Shown: positions 6,692-12,457 of the stretch, in pieces
Layout of the letters: each line of letters begins with the position of its first letter
Position numbering within the stretch: the stretch's first letter is position 1
Source of the DNA: a virus
Virus record (IMG/VR): IMGVR_UViG_3300028666_000010
Location: 1 to 41,303 of that record
Direction: 5' to 3' (one strand)
Length of the DNA stretch: 41,303 bases
The notes under the pieces: model-generated
Seen by the model: the letters and a program-made list of their open reading frames with translations, nothing else
What the model was told of the DNA's origin: nothing
Database searches by the model: none
Translations under genes and position numbers: made by a program

Positions 6692-7032
6692 CACCCCACC
6701 TCCCCAACAGAATTGAGGGGCTTTTCATCGCCGTAGTGCGCGTCGAGCATTTCCAGCGCTGCCCGAAGCACCTTCCGAAGATCGCGCTTGCCCCAGAATG
6801 TCACCGCGCTAGAATCGTCGTCACCTGGCCGATGAATGAACGGCGCTTGCAGATGTGAAGCCTGCACATCGTCGCTCATCGTTGCTGGGCGAACGATTTT
6901 GCTGCCGTCATGGAAATAACTGGCCGGAAGTTCGAGATAGAATCGCAGCCCTGTAAACGTGCGACCGTCGATTTCCTTGCTGATTATTTCCAGTCGATCC
7001 GTCATTTCCTCGGCGTATACGTTCACGCGCAT
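6691..7032 (-). CDS. Conserved phage hypothetical protein (113 aa)
   Basis: The start at ATG 7032 (MRVNVYAEEMTDRLEIISKE) lies just after the stop of the upstream gene. The internal motif PGDDDSSAVTFWGKRDLRKV and C-terminal helix are typical of an unnamed family in rhizobial-type phages. It looks like a strand-rich domain followed by a helix. Function unknown. Confidence 0.65.
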   Translation of the reverse strand: MRVNVYAEEMTDRLEIISKEIDGRTFTGLRFYLELPASYFHDGSKIVRPATMSDDVQASHLQAPFIHRPGDDDSSAVTFWGKRDLRKVLRAALEMLDAHYGDEKPLNSVGEVG

Positions 7033-7033
7033 G

Positions 7034-7249
7034 TCAGTTCTCCGTGCCAAGAAACGGGTTCGGAACAGAATTGAACTGACGAGCACGGTTCAATCTAAAC
7101 AGTGCTTCGAAATGAGCCCTGCTATCGTGACCTGCACGGATACGATCTCTCAAAGCATCTGCCGACATATTGTCGAGAGGATTTGCTTTTGAAGCTCCGC
7201 AGAAACGAAGTACTTTCTCGGGGAAGCCAACAGGCAGGTCTGCGCGCAT
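7034..7249 (-). CDS. Hypothetical protein (71 aa)
   Basis: ATG 7249 follows a TAA that shares its last base with it (TAATG). The product is basic and helical (SADALRDRIRAGHDSRAHFEALFRL) and ends in a polar tail. No family is recognised. Confidence 0.5.
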   Translation of the reverse strand: MRADLPVGFPEKVLRFCGASKANPLDNMSADALRDRIRAGHDSRAHFEALFRLNRARQFNSVPNPFLGTEN

Positions 7250-7485
7250 TATGCGGGCTCCGCTTTGCTTGTGGGTTGGGAGGCGCGACGAGCAAGTTTC
7301 GCGCGTTGCTTTGCGCCGAAGTGTGGTTTGTATTTCGATTGGCTCGGTGAGCGGCGCGCTGGCGGTTCATCGAGCAAAGGTGTTGGAACATCAAGTTCTT
7401 CAATCGGAACGGCAAAGCCTGCTCCAGATGAAGCCAGCAATGCGGCTGCGGCTAGCGCCATGTGATGTGTGCGGTTCAAGCTCAC
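7249..7485 (-). CDS. Small exported protein (78 aa)
   Basis: GTG 7485 has a good GAGGGG upstream. The N-terminus contains a signal-peptide-like segment (MALAAAALLASSGAGFA) with a plausible cleavage after GFA. The mature part is proline-rich and then strongly basic (KQRAKLARRASQ). A start at the internal ATG 7461 is possible. A periplasmic or envelope role is inferred from the signal only. Confidence 0.5.
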   Translation of the reverse strand: MSLNRTHHMALAAAALLASSGAGFAVPIEELDVPTPLLDEPPARRSPSQSKYKPHFGAKQRAKLARRASQPTSKAEPA

Positions 7486-7489
7486 CCCC

Positions 7490-7729
7490 TCACCCCTTCA
7501 TGTGTTGGGTGGGGGAGGCGATGTGCTTCGCATTCGGTTTACACAGAACCGTCATCGCGATAGGAAGTACGCTCGCGTCCGTTTTACGCTGCTTTTTTGC
7601 TGCCGCTATCGCATCTGACTTAAACTTGAAAAGTATGGCCTTTTTCGACGGACCATTTGGCGTCACCATCCAGCCATAGGAATGGCGTTTGACAAAACCG
7701 TCCGGCGTTTCAAACTTGTCCTTCGCCAT
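7490..7729 (-). CDS. Hypothetical basic protein (79 aa)
   Basis: ATG 7729 is preceded by AGGTAAGGGA. Its leader carries a 17-base sequence identical to the leader of the next gene upstream. The product is lysine-rich with a beta-turn region (KRHSYGWMVTPNG), then a helix (KSDAIAAAKKQRK). No recognised domain. Confidence 0.55.
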   Translation of the reverse strand: MAKDKFETPDGFVKRHSYGWMVTPNGPSKKAILFKFKSDAIAAAKKQRKTDASVLPIAMTVLCKPNAKHIASPTQHMKG

Positions 7730-7741
7730 ATTCCCTTACCT

Positions 7742-7758
7742 CTCCAATGATCGTGTGG
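7742..7758 (-). repeat. 17-bp leader repeat (partner at 8138-8154)
   Basis: CCACACGATCATTGGAG on the minus strand occurs here and at 8138-8154, each time just upstream of a start codon and ending in the GGAG of the Shine-Dalgarno. At the second site it coincides with the predicted 5' end of the left-arm transcript. It may be an RNA-level regulatory site or the trace of a gene duplication. Confidence 0.6.
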
Positions 7759-7784
7759 TTGGTGTTAAGGTGCTGTTGTTGGGG

Positions 7785-8129
7785 TTAGGCGGCGGCTGAC
7801 TTGCTGTAGATCGACGGATATTTGTCGAGCAGCCGCTGTCCGTTCTGAATGTGCTTTTCGGTGATGTAGAAGTTCATCCCGAACGGGTCAGTCATTCGCT
7901 CGATGTCGATAGGAAGGCCACGAATGGCGGTGAGACCATTGATGACCGCGAGTTCGCGAATTGCGCGCTGCTCGCTTTCGGTAAATTCAATGCGCGGGCC
8001 AGTGGTGAAGACTTGGATACCGAATTTAGACCCCGGCACCTGACGAACGCGGGCCCTGATGCCCATGTGTTTGATGCGGCCACGAATGTGGCGGACCATT
8101 TCGTTCCGAACATCGATAAAGCCCTGCAT
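7785..8129 (-). CDS. First gene of the left arm, hypothetical (114 aa)
   Basis: ATG 8129 is chosen for its strong Shine-Dalgarno (GGAGGCGGAG); a longer frame to 8357 would run through the predicted promoter. The product starts MQGFIDVRNEMVRHIRGRIK, with strands around FGIQVFTTGPRIEFTESEQ and a helical C-terminus. Being first behind the early promoter it may be the most abundant early protein, a position often held by antitermination or host-control factors. I see no sequence proof of such a role. Confidence 0.6.
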   Translation of the reverse strand: MQGFIDVRNEMVRHIRGRIKHMGIRARVRQVPGSKFGIQVFTTGPRIEFTESEQRAIRELAVINGLTAIRGLPIDIERMTDPFGMNFYITEKHIQNGQRLLDKYPSIYSKSAAA

Positions 8130-8159
8130 ATCTCCGCCTCCAATGATCGTGTGGGAGGG

Positions 8160-8188
8160 AATATACGGATACGTATGCGAATGTGCAA
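8160..8188 (-). promoter_or_regulatory. Predicted left-arm early promoter (pL) with operator
   Basis: On the minus strand, -35 TTGCAC (8183-8188) and -10 TATATT (8160-8165) are separated by 17 bases. Transcription would start near 8153, about 24 bases before ATG 8129. The spacer holds ATACGTATGCG (plus strand 8169-8179), which matches 10 of 11 positions in the spacer of the predicted rightward promoter. That makes it a likely repressor/Cro operator. Confidence 0.5.
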
Positions 8189-8204
8189 GCGGAAAAATAC
8201 GCTG

Positions 8205-8641
8205 CCGAATAAAAAAGTTCTTGCGGTCCCATTCCGTCAGGAATACCAATGGGAACAGACCGGCATTGTTCTCCGGTTCGAGGTAGCCGGTATGGTTCGA
8301 AAGACGGCGGCGGCTACCACCCTGGAAAGGCAGGGGAGCGTTACCGTTGGGCGCCACAAAGCGCAGGGGCAGTCCGCAAGCGAGAAGCCCTGTGGCAGCG
8401 GGAATAGAGACCCGTATTAGTAGCTCGCAACCAAGCCGGGACTATTTACCAGGCTTGGGCCGATAGCGACGGCGGCTCCGGGACTATGGCTCCGGTGGGC
8501 ATGATCGCAGAGGCTGGGAACGACCCTCTCCTAGACCGGAGGGCTGGGTCGTCCTATGCCTCCGCTCTGGCTCTCCAAAACTATTCTCCAATAGGCATCG
8601 GTCGCTTCGCTAAAGCAAAAAAGGGCCAGTTTAGAGCCGTC
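8205..8641. other. Gene-free, hairpin-rich stretch between immunity genes and left arm
   Basis: About 435 bases without a convincing gene on either strand. Perfect inverted repeats are 8282-8289 with 8311-8318 (8 bp), 8431-8437 with 8452-8458 (7 bp) and 8520-8526 with 8546-8552 (7 bp, inside a larger CAGAG/CTCTG helix). CCGGGACTAT is repeated directly at 8436-8445 and 8478-8487. The stretch may encode a structured RNA or be a cis site. A T6 run on the minus strand near 8619-8624 may end the repressor transcript. Confidence 0.4.
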
Positions 8642-9172
8642 CTAATGGCAATTTGTGTAGGTGTATTGCCCGATAGCGTTGCTTGTGCAGCTAAGCGACG
8701 GGCTAAGCGGCCTCTGCGCTGGCGGCGGGATAGAGATCGGCGGGATAGGTTTAAAGCTATTGCGAATCATATTCGCGAGCGCCGCTCGACGTTGGAATTC
8801 AAGCTCCTGCCGTCGCGCCTCATCCGCTTGCTCGGCCTGTTCCCGCTGCTGCTGAATGCCAGCATCCCGCGAAGATAGCTGCACCATGCAATTTACATAG
8901 ACCTGCGACCCCGGCCTGGCCCCATAGGACTGGCATTCGGCAGACCGCCTCTCAAATGCCGAGTCCACATAGGAGGCCGGCGAAGGGGGCGAGACAGCAT
9001 CCGGGGTCGAATAGTATTGGGCCACGCAAGCGTTAAATTCAGGCGTTCCAGCGTTTAAGTGGCGGTTAAGACAAAGCTTTTCCAGTTGGTCGGCAGAGAG
9101 CATTGCACTTGCGGGGAAAGGAAAAATTCCGAGCGCGGCAACGCTAAACATAGCAATAAGCAGGTTTTTCAT
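8642..9172 (-). CDS. Secreted Cys-motif protein downstream of repressor (176 aa)
   Basis: A clear signal peptide (MKNLLIAMFSVAALGIFPFPASA) precedes three related cysteine segments: CLNRHLNAGTPEFNACVAQ, CQSYGARPGSQVYVNCMVQ and a C-terminal SCTSNAIGQYTYTNC. Between the second and third lies a Gln/Glu/Arg-rich helix and a proline-rich linker. The protein should be periplasmic or envelope-bound. It lies 17 bases behind the repressor stop on the same strand, so it is probably expressed in lysogens. A lysogenic-conversion or superinfection-exclusion role is inferred from position and export, not from homology. Confidence 0.75.
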   Translation of the reverse strand: MKNLLIAMFSVAALGIFPFPASAMLSADQLEKLCLNRHLNAGTPEFNACVAQYYSTPDAVSPPSPASYVDSAFERRSAECQSYGARPGSQVYVNCMVQLSSRDAGIQQQREQAEQADEARRQELEFQRRAALANMIRNSFKPIPPISIPPPAQRPLSPSLSCTSNAIGQYTYTNCH

Positions 9173-9189
9173 AGCACCCCCGAAAACAA

Positions 9190-9798
9190 CTATAGATCGT
9201 AAATGCTCCGGCGAACACGGCCAATTACAATCAAAGAGTTGCGTTTATCAATGAAAATGGGCTCGTGCGAAGGGTCTGTGGAATAAGGCTCCAGCCTCGG
9301 CGGATGGGATCGCCAAAGTTTGTATGTGACCTCTCCCCGAACGGCAAAAACGAATGGTTTGCCTTCCTGCAACACCTTTTCACGCCGATTTACGACGATA
9401 ATCGACTTGTCGGGCGAAATGCGGTCCATCGATGTTCCGGATACTGTAAGCGCAAAAAACTCCCCAGACCCGAGACCGGCCAAGGAAATTTCCCGCGACT
9501 CCGAGTGTGGAATTTGGGTGTCGCTGTCGATCAGCTTCCCGGCACTTACCCAAGAGATCAATGGCACCTGTATGAACTTGCTTGCAGGAGCCGCTTTCGT
9601 GACTTTCTGGCCGCTTGCCGGGAGAATACCGTAATCCTGCGCCACCTTGTGAATTCGTTGTAGCGTATCACCATAGGGCTGTGCGCCCGACTTCCAGCGG
9701 GAAACCTGGGGCTGGCTTGCGTCCAATGCCGCTGCAAGCCCGGCCTGCTTTCCGGGCACAACAAGCAGTAATTGTTCGATTATTTCGCTCGTTTTCAT
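9190..9798 (-). CDS. cI-like repressor, HTH plus S24 peptidase domain
   Basis: A 202-aa LexA-fold repressor. The N-terminal HTH is about residues 18-37 (KQAGLAAALDASQPQVSRWK). The self-cleavage site is Ala86-Gly87 in WVSAGKL, and the catalytic dyad is Ser123 in VSGTSMD and Lys160 in GEVTYKLW. It should hold the prophage silent and be cleaved during RecA-mediated SOS. ATG 9798 is preferred: it begins the folded domain and leaves 97 bases for operators. Upstream starts at 9850 and 9897 would run through the operators. No Shine-Dalgarno is visible, so the message may be leaderless. Confidence 0.93.
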   Translation of the reverse strand: MKTSEIIEQLLLVVPGKQAGLAAALDASQPQVSRWKSGAQPYGDTLQRIHKVAQDYGILPASGQKVTKAAPASKFIQVPLISWVSAGKLIDSDTQIPHSESREISLAGLGSGEFFALTVSGTSMDRISPDKSIIVVNRREKVLQEGKPFVFAVRGEVTYKLWRSHPPRLEPYSTDPSHEPIFIDKRNSLIVIGRVRRSIYDL

Positions 9799-9805
9799 GG
9801 ACGGC

Positions 9806-9836
9806 GATATACGTCCAAGAATTTTCGGCAGTCCAA
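9806..9836 (-). promoter_or_regulatory. Possible repressor-maintenance promoter
   Basis: On the minus strand TTGGAC (9831-9836) and TATATC (9806-9811) are 19 bases apart, a long spacing. Transcription would begin at about 9799, at the repressor ATG. The absence of a Shine-Dalgarno there fits a leaderless message as for lambda cI from PRM. Weak prediction. Confidence 0.3.
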
Positions 9837-9858
9837 TACGCGAAGGCATAAAATCCGA

Positions 9859-9887
9859 TTGCGTATCCTCATGCGTATGCGTATATA
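9859..9887 (+). promoter_or_regulatory. Predicted rightward early promoter (pR) with operator repeats
   Basis: TTGCGT (9859-9864), 17 bases, then TATATA (9882-9887). The spacer contains ATGCGTATGCG (9871-9881), nearly the same as the motif in the leftward promoter. The hexamer GCGTAT occurs at 9861, 9873 and 9879, with its inverse ATACGC at 9836-9841. Repressor and Cro probably bind here. The start point would fall at about 9894, right before the Cro-like ATG. Confidence 0.5.
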
Positions 9888-9895
9888 TGCGTTCC

Positions 9896-10132
9896 ATGAG
9901 ACCGCTACTTCACGTCCGAAAGCAAGTTCTGGGTATCACCCAGCAGGAAATGGCCAGCCTCACCGGGGCTACCCAAGCAACTGTTTCGCGCTGGGAGCAG
10001 GGCGAACTTGAGCCTGACCGCGATCAACTCGAGCGCATCCGGGACGAAGCAAAGCGGCAAGGCAAGGATTGGGATGACTCATGGTTTTTTGACGTTCCCC
10101 CAAAGCCTGACGATCAGCGGAGCGCCGCCTAA
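9896..10132 (+). CDS. Cro-like HTH (XRE) regulator
   Basis: A 78-aa protein. The HTH spans about residues 8-35 (KQVLGITQQEMASLTGATQA, then TVSRWEQGELEP), a classical XRE fold with recognition helix ATVSRWEQG. The C-terminus is charged and ends in a Trp-rich tail. It diverges from the repressor gene and should oppose it at the shared operators. ATG 9896 is preferred over 9887 because the predicted promoter starts transcription there; neither has a Shine-Dalgarno. Confidence 0.85.
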   Translation: MRPLLHVRKQVLGITQQEMASLTGATQATVSRWEQGELEPDRDQLERIRDEAKRQGKDWDDSWFFDVPPKPDDQRSAA

Positions 10133-10387
10133 ATGCACACCGGGGGCTACTCGCATATCAGCAATCACGAATTTGAAACCGTGCAGGGAGCCGTCTCCCA
10201 CGGCGAAACCCTCGGCGTATTCGCAGCCCCCCTGCGTAACGTCGAGGGTGGAATTCTTGAAGGTGCTGCATGGAGCGCCTTTCCCCAACTTGATTTTGGA
10301 AAAGGCCCCGACGCGAAGAACGCTGCGCCGGAGCCAGTTGGTCGCTGCGAGAACCAGCAGCAAGTTCATTTAGGGGAACTCCGGTGA
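10133..10387 (+). CDS. Hypothetical protein of uncertain strand (84 aa)
   Basis: The frame follows the Cro-like stop directly (TAAATG), and its TGA overlaps the GTG of the next gene (GTGA), which supports coupling. There is no Shine-Dalgarno and no recognised domain. A minus-strand frame over 10079-10369, beginning MNLLLVLAATNWL with a hydrophobic N-terminus, covers the same DNA and looks at least as protein-like. The plus strand is preferred only for its junctions. Confidence 0.4.
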   Translation: MHTGGYSHISNHEFETVQGAVSHGETLGVFAAPLRNVEGGILEGAAWSAFPQLDFGKGPDAKNAAPEPVGRCENQQQVHLGELR

Positions 10388-10884
10388 ACAATTCTCGCGT
10401 CGCGATTGCTGGAAATGTTCATGGGGCGCAGCACTCAAACTTTCGCGCCGATCCGCCCCGTACTTTTCAGGGAGACCGGCGCGGAAACTTTCGCGGAGAA
10501 TGTACGCAGCCTGAGGCGTTCGGTTTAAGCACCAACGAATGGAACAAGATCAGCGCGGCGGCCTTGAACGAGCACGCCGAAACGGAGCGCCTTTCTGCAA
10601 AAGAAATGGCAATCAAGATCGGTTGTAACGACCGCACACTTGAAAACTATCTCCAGGGTCGTACCGCGCCATCTGGCGTTTACTTCCTGAAATGTTTGGC
10701 GGCGATCCCAGAATTTCAATCTCGCGTGATGCGCCTTTGTGCATTGGAACGCGATTGCGATCCAGAAGCCGAACGTGCCCGTTCCGACCTCATCCGCGCC
10801 GCACAGAAATATGCCGATGCAAAGGCTCGGGCATCCATCCGCAACGGCGAACCTGTCTCCGATCTATTCGAGGTGGCATCATGA
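10384..10884 (+). CDS. HTH DNA-binding early regulator (166 aa)
   Basis: GTG start at 10384. The first 50 residues are low-complexity and polar. Residues about 62-85 (SAKEMAIKIGCNDRTLENYL) form a helix-turn-helix, followed by a helical region. By position (second regulator after Cro, before replication genes) it is comparable to lambda CII, but the similarity is positional only. It could regulate lysogeny or the right arm. Confidence 0.65.
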   Translation: MNNSRVAIAGNVHGAQHSNFRADPPRTFQGDRRGNFRGECTQPEAFGLSTNEWNKISAAALNEHAETERLSAKEMAIKIGCNDRTLENYLQGRTAPSGVYFLKCLAAIPEFQSRVMRLCALERDCDPEAERARSDLIRAAQKYADAKARASIRNGEPVSDLFEVAS

Positions 10885-11087
10885 GCTTCCGCACCTACGA
10901 GCGCTTACCGGCCCGTGAATACGCAATTCGTCACGCCCGCGTTCATCGCGAGCTTCGCAACGAATTGAGCATTCCCGAACCTGCAAACGATTTCACCTCC
11001 GATCCGTCAGGCAGCGGAAGAATGCTGGTCCTTGCCTTTGGATTGGGAGCTTTGTTCTGGATGATCTTGGGTTGGGCTGTCACCTGA
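10881..11087 (+). CDS. Single-span membrane protein (68 aa)
   Basis: ATG 10881 overlaps the stop of the HTH gene (ATGA). A basic, polar N-terminus of 45 residues is followed by one C-terminal transmembrane helix (MLVLAFGLGALFWMILGWAV), so it is probably tail-anchored with the N-terminus in the cytoplasm. Function unknown. Confidence 0.6.
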   Translation: MSFRTYERLPAREYAIRHARVHRELRNELSIPEPANDFTSDPSGSGRMLVLAFGLGALFWMILGWAVT

Positions 11088-11132
11088 TTTTCTTGGCGTA
11101 ACTGTCGAACCGCAGAAGGCGGTATAGGGCGA

Positions 11133-11540
11133 ATGGGCACGAAGTTTACGGTCGATCATATTCGGCCTCGAAAGCGTAAGATCGCACGTCCAGAACAGGA
11201 CTTGCAGGCTGGCCTTTGCCGGTTTCTGGATCGCACGCTGCCAGACGATTGCTTTTACTTTGCCTGCCCGAACGGCGGCTGGCGCTCGCCCATAGAGGCC
11301 GCTATTTTCAAAGGCCAAGGTGTCAAAGCTGGCGTTCCCGACCTCATCTTTGCCTATCAGGGCAAGATGTTCGCGCTCGAAATGAAGTCCGAAAAAGGAT
11401 CGCTAACGGTTTCCCAGCGTGGCGTTCACGACCTGCTTCGCAATGCAGGTGTTCGCGTCGAAGTCGCCCGGTCCTTTCCCGAAGCAATAGAACGATTGCG
11501 GGAATTTGGGATTCCTGTGGCGGGGAGGATCGCGGCATGA
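11133..11540 (+). CDS. VRR-NUC domain nuclease
   Basis: A 135-aa stand-alone VRR-NUC (PD-(D/E)XK) domain. Active-site residues are Glu21 in PEQDLQ, Asp70 in GVPDLIF, Glu83 and Lys85 in FALEMK, and Gln95 in VSQRG; the basic tip motif is GQGVKAG. Family members cut branched DNA or flaps, and small phage versions are common beside replication genes. It probably resolves replication or recombination intermediates. It overlaps the next start by four bases. Confidence 0.9.
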   Translation: MGTKFTVDHIRPRKRKIARPEQDLQAGLCRFLDRTLPDDCFYFACPNGGWRSPIEAAIFKGQGVKAGVPDLIFAYQGKMFALEMKSEKGSLTVSQRGVHDLLRNAGVRVEVARSFPEAIERLREFGIPVAGRIAA

Positions 11541-11749
11541 GCGACGAACACAAACTAATCGCCTTCGAACTTGCACGTCGGGGCTGGGGATACACGCAGA
11601 TTGCCCAAGAGCTTGGGCACGCCTTCACGACGATTCAGAAGCTATTCGAGAAGCCCGCCTCGTCTTACGCTATTCCCGTTCCAGCATCGAGCGATTGGAA
11701 ACTGCGGATAGAACGGGCGTGTGTCTCAAATTCGATGGAGGCAGCATGA
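11537..11749 (+). CDS. Small HTH protein (70 aa)
   Basis: ATG 11537 overlaps the VRR-NUC stop. Residues about 8-32 (IAFELARRGWGYTQIAQELG, then HAFTTIQKLF) form a homeodomain-like/GcrA-like HTH. The rest is short and polar. Possibly a DNA-binding accessory factor. It overlaps the next gene by four bases. Confidence 0.6.
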   Translation: MSDEHKLIAFELARRGWGYTQIAQELGHAFTTIQKLFEKPASSYAIPVPASSDWKLRIERACVSNSMEAA

Positions 11750-11895
11750 GCGATGACGTTCGCAAGGCTATAGCCGAGGTGCGGAAAATAGCCGACGCCA
11801 TCTATGAAATCGCGGATCGCCAACAGGACGAAAAGCTGAGAGCCTTGGCGCGCGACATCTATCTCGGCCTTCGCAAGATTCAGGTGCGTCTATGA
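11746..11895 (+). CDS. Small helical protein, tandem copy 1 (49 aa)
   Basis: An all-helical, charged peptide with KIADAIYEIADRQQDEKLRA. It aligns with the next gene product (IYE[IL]AD, a D four residues later, then KA/RA and a terminal IY/LY), so the two look like diverged tandem duplicates. ATGA overlaps occur on both sides. No known function. Confidence 0.55.
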   Translation: MSDDVRKAIAEVRKIADAIYEIADRQQDEKLRALARDIYLGLRKIQVRL

Positions 11896-12086
11896 AGGTG
11901 CTGACCGACCCACTGGGAAACCTGTCACCGATCATCCGAGAGATTTACGAACTCGCGGACCAATCCCATGACGTTCAAATCAAAGCGCGCTGCCTCAAAC
12001 TGTACACTGAGGTTGCCAAAGCCAGGAAGGCATTAGGCTTAACCGACATGCCGGTCGGACTCCTGCATGAAAGTGGGAGGGCATGA
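11892..12086 (+). CDS. Small helical protein, tandem copy 2 (64 aa)
   Basis: ATG 11892 overlaps the previous stop. The core IIREIYELADQSHDVQIKAR matches the upstream neighbour in spacing and character; an extra C-terminal tail follows. Probably dimeric helical hairpins acting near replication genes, which is inference from composition and position. Confidence 0.55.
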   Translation: MKVLTDPLGNLSPIIREIYELADQSHDVQIKARCLKLYTEVAKARKALGLTDMPVGLLHESGRA

Positions 12087-12457
12087 TGGAGACCGCTGTT
12101 TATTTGGTAACGGAAGATGGCCGGCCTTTCTTCAAGATTGGTGTCGCCGCTGACCCTAAGCGTCGGATCAAAGAGCTCCAAACTGGCAATCCACGTCAAC
12201 TTGAGATTGGCCACATAGAATGGTTTCCGACTCGTCAAATGGCTCGCACAGTCGAACGAGCGATGCACGCAAATTTCGCGACTCACGCAGCTAAAGGCGA
12301 GTGGTTCGGTGCAGACCTGGTGCGGGCATATAGAGAATTCGCCTCTTTTGCGATTTTTGTACGGTCGGGCGGCGATCCCAGTAACTCACCGTCGAACGTT
12401 GCCACGACCCACTGGGCGCTAAATGGCCATCAATATCCCGCGGCGGGGACTCAATAG
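12083..12457 (+). CDS. GIY-YIG-like (T5orf172/MUG113-type) protein (124 aa)
   Basis: The N-terminal half shows the GIY-YIG-like fold of the T5orf172/MUG113 group: VYLVTEDGRPFFKIGVAAD, the DPKRRIKELQTGNPR helix, ERAMHANFA with its Glu, and GEWFGADL. These are putative nucleases; the typical Gly-Ile-Tyr/Tyr-Ile-Gly signature is reduced to VYL/KIG. The C-terminal 30 residues are low-complexity. A second gene of this type is at 36700-37161. Start overlaps the upstream stop. Confidence 0.75.
   Translation: MMETAVYLVTEDGRPFFKIGVAADPKRRIKELQTGNPRQLEIGHIEWFPTRQMARTVERAMHANFATHAAKGEWFGADLVRAYREFASFAIFVRSGGDPSNSPSNVATTHWALNGHQYPAAGTQ

Noticed and set aside
7851-8420. 189-codon plus-strand frame across the left-arm promoter
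   Set aside because: It is antisense to the first left-arm gene and crosses the predicted promoter and hairpins; the sequence looks non-protein-like.
8486-8878. 130-codon plus-strand frame
   Set aside because: Overlaps the signal-peptide protein gene on the minus strand, which has clear Cys repeats; no ribosome site for the plus frame.
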